From NCBI GenBank assembly GCA_041658955.1, contig JBAZZE010000019.1, positions 1-18,250 of the forward strand: 18,250 nt of DNA. Direction: 5' to 3'. Positions 13,102-18,250 of the stretch are shown one piece after another (position 1 is the stretch's first letter; each line of letters begins with the position of its first letter). The translations under genes and the position numbers were made by a program. Below the pieces are notes generated by a model, which saw nothing but the letters and a program-made list of their open reading frames with translations, was not told the DNA's origin and ran no database searches. Origin of the DNA: UBA2283 sp041658955. GTDB lineage: Bacteria > Patescibacteriota > Microgenomatia > UBA12405.

Positions 13102-13186
13102 TGTCAAATATTGGCACTGATGAGTCCTTCGACTTCACTCAGGATTGTAACAATCCTTTGAATTCGCTCAGGACGAAACAATCAAC
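13092..13186 (+). ncRNA. Type III hammerhead ribozyme 2, long stem II
   Basis: Stem III: GTTGATTGT (13092-13100) with ACAATCAAC (13178-13186), 9 bp. H17 is A13101, cut predicted between 13101 and 13102. Stem I: TGTC (13102-13105) with GGCA (13113-13116), loop AAATATT. Core CUGAUGA (13117-13123). Stem II: GTCC/GGAC (13124-13127 with 13171-13174), extended by a 43-nt insert that folds through TTCA/TGAA and GGATTG/CAATCC. Core GAA (13175-13177) plus A15.1. Only stem III and the core match hammerhead 1; stems I and II differ in sequence but keep pairing. An intrinsic terminator follows 4 nt later. Confidence 0.9.
13125..13173 (+). repeat. Two 20-bp REP-like direct repeats inside hammerhead stem II
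   Basis: TCCTTCGACTTCACTCAGGA (13125-13144) and TCCTTTGAATTCGCTCAGGA (13154-13173) agree at 17 of 20 positions, separated by TTGTAACAA. Each unit can pair its TCCT with its AGGA. From memory, very similar CCTTCGACTTCGCTCAGG hairpins are widespread intergenic repeats in bacteria; I could not verify this here. Confidence 0.6.
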
Positions 13187-13190
13187 AGAG

Positions 13191-13219
13191 AAACCCGCTT
13201 TTAAGAGGCGGGTTTTTTT
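13191..13219 (+). terminator. Intrinsic terminator of the hammerhead unit
   Basis: AACCCGC (13192-13198) pairs with GCGGGTT (13208-13214), followed by a T-run to 13219. It ends the unit that began at 10335 and lies 5 bp before the -10 of mscL. Confidence 0.85.
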
Positions 13220-13224
13220 GGTTG

Positions 13225-13230
13225 TATAAT
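13225..13230 (+). promoter_or_regulatory. -10 hexamer TATAAT for mscL (leaderless type)
   Basis: A perfect TATAAT with 6 nt (CTGTTC) before the ATG at 13237. A TTG immediately upstream (13222) opens the reading frame, but translating it would mean reading the -10 box as codons, so the ATG is the start. No -35 is obvious between the terminator and the hexamer. Confidence 0.6.
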
Positions 13231-13236
13231 CTGTTC

Positions 13237-13602
13237 ATGGCCAAAATAATCAAAAAGAAAAAACGAGAAATATTAATCGAGAAAGCGAGTAAAAATAAAA
13301 GTGAGTTTTTAGACTTTCTAAAAAACTATAATGTATTGGAACTGGCAATAGGTGTGGTAATCGGTAGTGCTGTAAAAGATCTAACTACCTCGATTGCAAA
13401 TGATATGATTATGCCGATTATTGGGATAATGTCACCAACTGGTTCGTGGCGGGAAATAGTATTTACAATAGCTGGATCTGATTTTAAGATCGGTAATTTA
13501 ATCGGTTCACTGTTAAACTTTTTGATTATTGCACTACTGGTTTTTGTTGTGATAAAAAAAATATTGAAAATAGAAAATGCTCCAAGTAAAAAACATCTCT
13601 AA
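13237..13602 (+). CDS. mscL: Large-conductance mechanosensitive channel MscL
   Basis: 121 residues. A Lys/Arg-rich N-terminal extension (about 1-22) precedes the amphipathic start of the channel, FLDFLKNYNVLELAIGVVIG. TM1 (about 32-50) has the Gly/Ala pore-lining pattern, then the conserved NDMIMPIIG, a short periplasmic loop, and TM2 GNLIGSLLNFLIIALLVFVVIK (about 86-107). MscL opens under membrane tension to release solutes during osmotic downshock. The length is slightly under that of E. coli MscL (136) because the C-terminal bundle is short. The last 26 bp overlap the ABC ATPase gene, so they are likely co-transcribed. Confidence 0.92.
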   Translation: MAKIIKKKKREILIEKASKNKSEFLDFLKNYNVLELAIGVVIGSAVKDLTTSIANDMIMPIIGIMSPTGSWREIVFTIAGSDFKIGNLIGSLLNFLIIALLVFVVIKKILKIENAPSKKHL

Positions 13603-14263
13603 AAAATTCGGAACTAAAACTGTCCTAAACGATGTATGTTTTGTAATAAAAAGTAAAAGCGTTACCGGACTTTTGGGTCCAAACGGTGCCGGAAAAACTA
13701 CCTTGATGAGAATACTTACTGGTTATTTTGGGGGCGAAAGTGGATTTGTAATGTGGGATAAGGAATTAGTAAATTTAAATTCATTGGCACATAAAAAAAA
13801 GATTGGCTACTTACCAGAAAACAACCCATTGTATGGCTACATGAAGGTTAGAGAGTATCTGGAGTACACTGCTAAGGTTAAGGATTCAGCAGATTTTGAG
13901 GTTGAATCGAATAGAGTTGCTGTTGAATGCGGATTAATAGATGTTTTTGAAAATAAAATTGAAACATTGTCCAAGGGTTATAAGCAAAGAGTGGGGTTGG
14001 CGGCAGCATTGATAGGTAATCCTTTGCTTTTGATACTTGATGAGCCAACAACTGGCCTTGATCCTAAACAGATTATTGAGATAAGACAATTAATTAAAAA
14101 GTTAGCCAAAGAAAAAATGGTTATTTTATCGACACATATATTGCCCGAGGCTGCTGCCATATGTAGTCGATTACTGATAATTAGTCAGGGCAAGATTGTA
14201 CTAGATGAAACCACTTCTAAAATTAAGAATCTTGAGAAAAAGTTTATACAACTAACGTCATGA
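13577..14263 (+). CDS. ABC transporter ATP-binding protein (GldA-like)
   Basis: 228 residues with all ABC ATPase motifs: Walker A GPNGAGKTT (34-42), Q-loop region IGYLPENNPLY (77-86; Asn or Glu instead of the usual Gln, as in GldA-like ATPases), signature LSKGYKQRV (131-139), Walker B LLILDEP (151-157), D-loop GLD, and His187 in STH. It should power the permease encoded next, with which it overlaps by 4 nt (ATGA). Together with the third gene this is a GldA/F/G-type ABC-2 exporter cluster, common in CPR genomes and of unknown substrate there. Confidence 0.93.
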   Translation: MLQVKNISKKFGTKTVLNDVCFVIKSKSVTGLLGPNGAGKTTLMRILTGYFGGESGFVMWDKELVNLNSLAHKKKIGYLPENNPLYGYMKVREYLEYTAKVKDSADFEVESNRVAVECGLIDVFENKIETLSKGYKQRVGLAAALIGNPLLLILDEPTTGLDPKQIIEIRQLIKKLAKEKMVILSTHILPEAAAICSRLLIISQGKIVLDETTSKIKNLEKKFIQLTS

Positions 14264-14970
14264 AAAAAATATTAACGATAGCCACTAAAGAATTCCAAGG
14301 ATATTTTTATAATCCGATTGGATATGTGTTTTTGGGAATTATGTTGATGTTGGCCTGTTGGGTATTTTGGGGTGATGTCTTCGTTGCTGGGAATGCAGAT
14401 ATAAAGCCACTACTGCAAACAATGGGGTATCTGTACTCGATTTTTGTACCGGCAATTACCATGGGGTGGATTGCTGACGAAAAAAGAAATGGGACCTGGG
14501 AGGTACTCACAACCAATCCGGTAAATATAACAATGATTTTGTGGGGGAAGATGTTGGCAGGAATGGGATTTTTACTAGTTAGTCTTTTATTGTCATTACC
14601 GTCTCTTCTTAGCATACTTTATTTAGGGAAGATGGATTTGGGTGTAGTATTTTCTGGATACTTGGGACTTTTTTTACTTGGATCAACATATCTGGCTATC
14701 GGACTGTGGATATCTAGCTTAACCAAACATCCGGCTGTCGCATTTATCGGAACAACTATATTTTTGGTCTTAAACAGTCTAATGAGCCAAGAAATAATTC
14801 TGTCCAAAATCCCCTACTTTATGGTCAGAGTTTTTGAACAACTTAGCTTGGGCGATAAAATGACTACTTTTTATAATGGTGAACTGGGACTAAACGCGGT
14901 AGTTTACTTGGTATCAGTAGTGGTACTGTTTACTTGGTTGGCACAAAAGGCAAATGAAAAAACTAATTAG
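14260..14970 (+). CDS. ABC-2 type permease (GldF-like)
   Basis: 236 residues, six predicted transmembrane helices, with the family pattern of an N-terminal TKEFQGYFYNPIGYVFLG before TM1, a cytoplasmic-side DEKRNGTWEVLTTNPVN loop after TM2 (compare E(K)xxGTxExLLxxP of ABC-2 permeases), and helices at about 93-115, 121-143, 148-170 and 215-232. It forms the membrane half of the exporter with the preceding ATPase. It overlaps both neighbours (4 nt upstream, 17 nt downstream), a strongly coupled operon. Confidence 0.88.
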   Translation: MKKILTIATKEFQGYFYNPIGYVFLGIMLMLACWVFWGDVFVAGNADIKPLLQTMGYLYSIFVPAITMGWIADEKRNGTWEVLTTNPVNITMILWGKMLAGMGFLLVSLLLSLPSLLSILYLGKMDLGVVFSGYLGLFLLGSTYLAIGLWISSLTKHPAVAFIGTTIFLVLNSLMSQEIILSKIPYFMVRVFEQLSLGDKMTTFYNGELGLNAVVYLVSVVVLFTWLAQKANEKTN

Positions 14971-16405
14971 TCTAATATCAATAATTTTATTTGTGGGATT
15001 TATTGTGGCGGTTAATTTTGGAGTGTATCAATTACCTGATCTAAAAATTGATCTGAGTGCAAACAAAATAAATAGTCTGTCAAATTACACCAAATCAACA
15101 GTCAACAATATCGATGGACAAGTTGAAGTAGTGGTCTATGCCTCAAATAACTTGCCAGGTGATGTCAGACCACTTCTCTATGGTTTAAAGGCTATCTTGA
15201 AATCGATGGAGACAGTAAATAAGTCTAAATTTAAACTAACCATAGTCGACCCAACTTCTAGTGATCAATTGAAGACTGAAGTGGCTAAATACGGGATTAA
15301 GGAACTTCAATTTTCTTCAATTAAAAATGACAAATTTGAAGTCCAAAAAGGTTACTTTGGACTAGTGATGAAATATAAAGAAAAGTATGATGTATTGCCA
15401 GTAGCTGGGGATGTAGGCAATTTGGAATATTTACTCACTTCGGGAATTATTAAACTAACAACAAAATCTGTACCAACTCTGGCCATAGCCGAAGAGGAAA
15501 ATTCAGTTCAAAGCGGAGTCCAATATTTACGCAAATTTTTAGAACGATCATATAAATTGATTGATGTAACTCTTGATGGTGACAAAGAAATTCCAAACGA
15601 AGCTAGCGAGTTGGTAATAATTGGAAGATCTACAAAGATTGACGATAAAGGCCAGACAAAGCTAAAAAAATGGTTAGATAGTGGAAAACCGACTGTGATA
15701 TTTTTGGATCGGGTATCGGTAAGTCAGAGTATGACTGCCACCAAAGTTGCCGAGACAGGATTGGAAAAAATTCTTGAAGACAGAGGGATGAAGTTGGGCG
15801 ATGGACTGATAACAAGTCCTAAGGGTGCTATAGCCAGTTTTAAAACACAGACAGGGAGCTTTTTAGTTCAATATCCTTATTGGTTACAAATTTCTTCTGC
15901 TCAAATAGATAAGACCAACCCAACACTTTCAGGAATTAATTCTCTACTTATTCCTTGGACTGGAGGCATTGAAACAAGTGCGGATGCCAAACCTTTGTTT
16001 TGGATAGAAGATTCCAATATGGATGACAATATAGCAGATATATCACCGAGCAATATTAAGAAAACTGCAGAAGGAGGTAAAAAATATGTGATCGGAGCCG
16101 TACGTAGTGACAAAATAAAATTGGCGGTTATTAGTGATAAGGATTTTATTACTGACCAATTTGTAGTCAACAGTCAGCAAAACTTAGCCATGGCACTGAA
16201 TCTAATTGATTATATGTCTGGGGATAGTGGAATGTTTGAAATAAGAAACAAAGAAATGGTGATGAACCCTCTAAAACCAATCTCAGAAAACGTCAAAAAT
16301 ATTATTAAATATGGCAACATGTTTATGCCAATATTAGTACTAGGTTCTGTATATTTCTTGACACAGATTAGACGATCTCGTAGACTTAAGACAGTTATTC
16401 TTTAA
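14954..16405 (+). CDS. GldG-like ABC transporter auxiliary protein
   Basis: 483 residues. One N-terminal transmembrane helix (about 5-25), a large exported domain matching the ABC-transporter-associated GldG/IFT52-like layout (VEVVVYASNNLPGDVRPLLYGL and KFKLTIVDP near the start, a GRSTKID segment and LKKWLDSGKPTVIFLD in the middle), and a C-terminal helix (about 455-472) followed by a basic tail (RRSRRLK). In Bacteroidetes GldG works with GldA and GldF in gliding; here no gliding genes are seen, so only an envelope or export role with the two preceding genes can be claimed. It ends 7 bp before the YtxH gene. Confidence 0.83.
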   Translation: MKKLISLISIILFVGFIVAVNFGVYQLPDLKIDLSANKINSLSNYTKSTVNNIDGQVEVVVYASNNLPGDVRPLLYGLKAILKSMETVNKSKFKLTIVDPTSSDQLKTEVAKYGIKELQFSSIKNDKFEVQKGYFGLVMKYKEKYDVLPVAGDVGNLEYLLTSGIIKLTTKSVPTLAIAEEENSVQSGVQYLRKFLERSYKLIDVTLDGDKEIPNEASELVIIGRSTKIDDKGQTKLKKWLDSGKPTVIFLDRVSVSQSMTATKVAETGLEKILEDRGMKLGDGLITSPKGAIASFKTQTGSFLVQYPYWLQISSAQIDKTNPTLSGINSLLIPWTGGIETSADAKPLFWIEDSNMDDNIADISPSNIKKTAEGGKKYVIGAVRSDKIKLAVISDKDFITDQFVVNSQQNLAMALNLIDYMSGDSGMFEIRNKEMVMNPLKPISENVKNIIKYGNMFMPILVLGSVYFLTQIRRSRRLKTVIL

Positions 16406-16412
16406 ATAAAAT

Positions 16413-16841
16413 ATGTCAAAAAACAAAGGTGGATTTTTCTTAGCTGGTGTAATCGGTGCGTTAGCAGGTGCAGTCGGGGGGCTTTTGTTGGCTCCAAAAT
16501 CAGGTAAAGAAACTCGTAAAGATATTGCCAAACTAGCATCCGAAATATCAAAAAGAATTAAAACTGAAACTAGCGAAACTAAAGAAAGAGTAAAAGATGT
16601 CTTTGGTAAAGTAACCGAAGATGCAACTGATAAATACAATGAAGTAAAGAATGCTGTAGTTGGCAAAGTAGCTTCAATCCGAACTGCCGGTGAGGAACTT
16701 GATAAAGAAAAATACGGTAAGGTAGTCGAGGGTGTAGTTGCTGATTTTAAAGATGATTTTAAAAATACAAAATCAGGCGCTGAAAAAATTGTGACTTACC
16801 TTAAGAAAGATTGGGAAAGAATGAAGAAGGCTTTAGCCTAA
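16413..16841 (+). CDS. YtxH-domain protein
   Basis: 142 residues. The N-terminus is a Gly-zipper membrane segment (about 6-26) followed by LLAPKSGKETRKDI, the hallmark of YtxH-like small proteins. The rest is a long charged amphipathic helix rich in Lys, Glu and Thr. YtxH proteins are often stress-induced in Firmicutes; the exact function is unknown. It is probably the last gene of the mscL-ABC operon and is followed by a terminator. Confidence 0.88.
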   Translation: MSKNKGGFFLAGVIGALAGAVGGLLLAPKSGKETRKDIAKLASEISKRIKTETSETKERVKDVFGKVTEDATDKYNEVKNAVVGKVASIRTAGEELDKEKYGKVVEGVVADFKDDFKNTKSGAEKIVTYLKKDWERMKKALA

Positions 16842-16858
16842 TTAATATTGGAAAAACA

Positions 16859-16885
16859 AAACCCGCTGAACACAGCGGGTTTTTT
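16859..16885 (+). terminator. Intrinsic terminator after the YtxH gene, possibly bidirectional
   Basis: AAACCCGCT (16859-16867) pairs with AGCGGGTTT (16874-16882), loop GAACAC, T-run through 16885. On the minus strand the same hairpin is followed by TTTTGTTTTT, so it may also end the obg transcript, whose stop is at 16904. Confidence 0.88.
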
Positions 16886-16903
16886 GTTGCAATTTCATTT
16901 AAA

Positions 16904-17866
16904 TTATTCGATAGGTGGAGCTGCCATCTTAGTGACAAGATCAGAAAGTTTTTTCAAACTAGCATCATCAGCAATGGATACAGACAAGTTGGCTTTAATT
17001 GATTTACTGATTTTTTTGATTTGTTTTTCATCTAGCAAGTCAGATTTGGTTAGAACAATCATTTCTGGTTTGTTAACTAGCTTTTCACTATACATTTCTA
17101 GCTCCTTACGGACAGTTTGGTAGTCGGCGACAGGGTCGGATGATTCGGCGGAGACACAGTGGACAAGTACCCGAGTTCTTTCAACGTGTTTGAGAAACTT
17201 GTATCCCAAACCTTTTCCATCACTAGCACCTTCGATAAGTCCAGGGATGTCGGCAATAATTTGACCACTTTTCATGACACCAAGATTTGGCTCTAGGGTG
17301 GTAAACGCGTAATTGGCAACTTGGGCGTTGGCAGTAGTCAACTCATTTAAAAGCGATGTTTTACCGGCATTTGGTAGACCGATAAGACCAATGTCGGCAA
17401 TAAGCTTGAGCTGGATATGAACATTTTTTATAGGAGGATTGAATCCGGCGGTATGTTCTTTTGGGGTTTGATTGGTAGCACTGCGATAATGATGATTTCC
17501 TTTACCACCTCGACCACCTTTACTGGCAATGATAATTTGACCTACATGATCAAGTTCAATCTCAGTGCCATTGTCATAAGTTACAACTGAACCATAGGGT
17601 ATTTCCAAATAAAGATCTTCACCGTTTTTACCAGTGCAATTGTTGGGGCCACCTTTTTGACCATCTTGGGCTTCATAATTTTTTTGATGTCGGAATTGAT
17701 GAAGCTTGCTAATATCAGAGACGGCACGAAAATAAACATTACCACCATCACCACCATTACCACCATCAGGGCCACCCTTTGGTCGCCAGCGGTCTGTATA
17801 GAAATGGACTAGTCCATCCCCTCCTTTACCAGCTTGTAGGGTAATTTTAACTTCATCAATGAGCAT
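16904..17866 (-). CDS. obg: GTPase Obg (CgtA)
   Basis: 320 residues. N-terminal Gly-rich Obg domain (1 to about 157: GKGGDGLVHF, GGPDGGNGGDGG, SKGGRGGKGN), then the GTPase domain with G1 GLPNAGKT (163-170), switch I YAFTTLEPNLG (186-196), G3 DIPG (206-209) in DIPGLIEGASDGKGLG, G4 TKSD (273-276) and G5-like SIAD (297-300). Obg binds the 50S subunit and links ribosome assembly to nutrient state. There is no C-terminal OCT domain, so it is the short form. It follows rlmN by 6 bp and has its own leaderless-type -10. Confidence 0.96.
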   Translation of the reverse strand: MLIDEVKITLQAGKGGDGLVHFYTDRWRPKGGPDGGNGGDGGNVYFRAVSDISKLHQFRHQKNYEAQDGQKGGPNNCTGKNGEDLYLEIPYGSVVTYDNGTEIELDHVGQIIIASKGGRGGKGNHHYRSATNQTPKEHTAGFNPPIKNVHIQLKLIADIGLIGLPNAGKTSLLNELTTANAQVANYAFTTLEPNLGVMKSGQIIADIPGLIEGASDGKGLGYKFLKHVERTRVLVHCVSAESSDPVADYQTVRKELEMYSEKLVNKPEMIVLTKSDLLDEKQIKKISKSIKANLSVSIADDASLKKLSDLVTKMAAPPIE

Positions 17867-17871
17867 AATTG

Positions 17872-17877
17872 ATTATA
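17872..17877 (-). promoter_or_regulatory. -10 hexamer TATAAT for obg (leaderless type)
   Basis: A perfect TATAAT on the minus strand, 5 nt before the obg ATG (17866). The TAA stop of rlmN lies inside the hexamer, exactly as the M29 stop does at the FKBP promoter. Confidence 0.55.
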
Positions 17878-18250
17878 TCGTATTTTCCACTATTAATTGA
17901 CCGCAAGCTGAGTTGATGGATTGACCTATAGAATGTCTGACTGAAAAATCGATGTTGCTTCTAACTAATTCATTTTGAAATTTTTCGAGTCTAGGGGAAG
18001 GAGTAAGACCACCCTTGATCGGATTTAGAGGAATAAGATTTAAATAAAATAATTTGTTAGTTCTCAGAAATTCAATCAGTTGCTCAAGATGATAATCACT
18101 ATCGTTGACATCTTTGGCTAATAAATATTCGAAAAATACCTGTCTGTTGGTTTTTTTTGTATAGTAATCTAGAGCTTTGGCTAATTCGTCAAGTGAATAC
18201 TGGCGGGCTATGGGCATCATTTCTTCGCGGGTAATTTGATCTGCTGAATG
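17873..18250 (-). CDS. rlmN: 23S rRNA (adenine-2503-C2) methyltransferase RlmN, C-terminal part, cut by window edge
   Basis: The reverse frame is open from the right edge; before the first Met it continues HSADQITREE, matching the HAxxxxxRxxxxP region of RlmN. Visible family motifs are MMPIARQYSLDELAKAL, FEYLLAKDVNDSD (family: EYVLLxGVNDS), NLIPLNPIKG and the terminal SACGQL, whose Cys is the methyl-accepting catalytic cysteine of RlmN/Cfr enzymes. It is a radical-SAM enzyme modifying A2503 of 23S rRNA (and A37 of some tRNAs). The radical-SAM CxxxCxxC cluster lies outside the window. It is encoded directly upstream of obg. Confidence 0.93.
   Translation of the reverse strand, partial: HSADQITREEMMPIARQYSLDELAKALDYYTKKTNRQVFFEYLLAKDVNDSDYHLEQLIEFLRTNKLFYLNLIPLNPIKGGLTPSPRLEKFQNELVRSNIDFSVRHSIGQSINSACGQLIVENTI

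Noticed and set aside
10425..13186. Scaffold as a group I or group II intron
   Set aside because: No group I P/Q/R/S core and no group II domain V motif could be found, and no reverse transcriptase or homing endonuclease is encoded.
13222..13236. TTG start for MscL giving five extra residues
   Set aside because: The extension encodes the TATAAT -10 box; the ATG at 13237 matches the family N-terminus and the local leaderless pattern.
1..18250. CRISPR arrays, tRNA or rRNA genes, transposases
   Set aside because: None seen: no regularly spaced repeats, no cloverleaf with conserved T arm, and no DDE, serine or tyrosine recombinase motifs in any frame examined.

Overview
The window looks like a piece of chromosome from a small-genome bacterium of the Candidate Phyla Radiation (Patescibacteria, perhaps Microgenomates-like). 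This is inferred from gene style only: tight packing, short intergenic gaps, few Shine-Dalgarno (SD) sites outside one block, a GldA/F/G-type ABC cluster, and a housekeeping set (SSB, FKBP, ArgS, Lon, Era, MscL, Obg, RlmN) with little else. TGA is used as a stop (ABC ATPase at 13577-14263), so the Gracilibacteria-type code is excluded.

Layout. 1-2129: a cut-off ssb (-), a small membrane protein (+), and the FKBP isomerase and M29 aminopeptidase genes (-). 2130-6529: a promoter and a roughly 250-nt structured leader ending in a clear T-box-type antiterminator and terminator, followed by a GNAT-like protein, an M20 metallopeptidase and an arginyl-tRNA synthetase fused at its N-terminus to a B3/B4-like domain. 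6548-10319: a small Cys-containing protein, Lon (-) and Era (+). 10321-13220: an unusual self-contained transcription unit (below). 13225-16885: mscL, ABC ATPase, permease, GldG-like protein and a YtxH protein, closed by a terminator. 16904-18250: obg and a cut-off rlmN, both on the minus strand.

The most remarkable part is 10321-13220. It has its own -35/-10 promoter and intrinsic terminator, and carries four orphan membrane or secreted-type ORFs that all have good SD sites. Their mRNA is built on an RNA scaffold present twice. Each copy has a 5' box (GGATAGGAAA), a conserved stem-loop, the ORF(s), a complementary 3' box (TTCCTATCC), a double-stem 3' element with a 50-bp perfect direct repeat, and a complete type III hammerhead ribozyme. 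The stems are supported by compensatory changes between the copies. The two hammerheads bracket the last ORF, so self-cleavage would release a 1064-nt RNA whose two ends can re-pair in hammerhead stem III, the geometry of viroid-like or retrozyme circular RNAs. I know of no described bacterial element with this architecture, but I could not search for one.

A second theme is promoter style. For at least six genes (FKBP, M29, Lon, Era, MscL, Obg, and probably ArgS) a -10-like hexamer sits 5-7 nt before the ATG with no SD, which predicts leaderless mRNAs. In two cases the upstream gene's TAA stop lies inside the -10 hexamer. These hexamers also correct two start codons (Lon and MscL).
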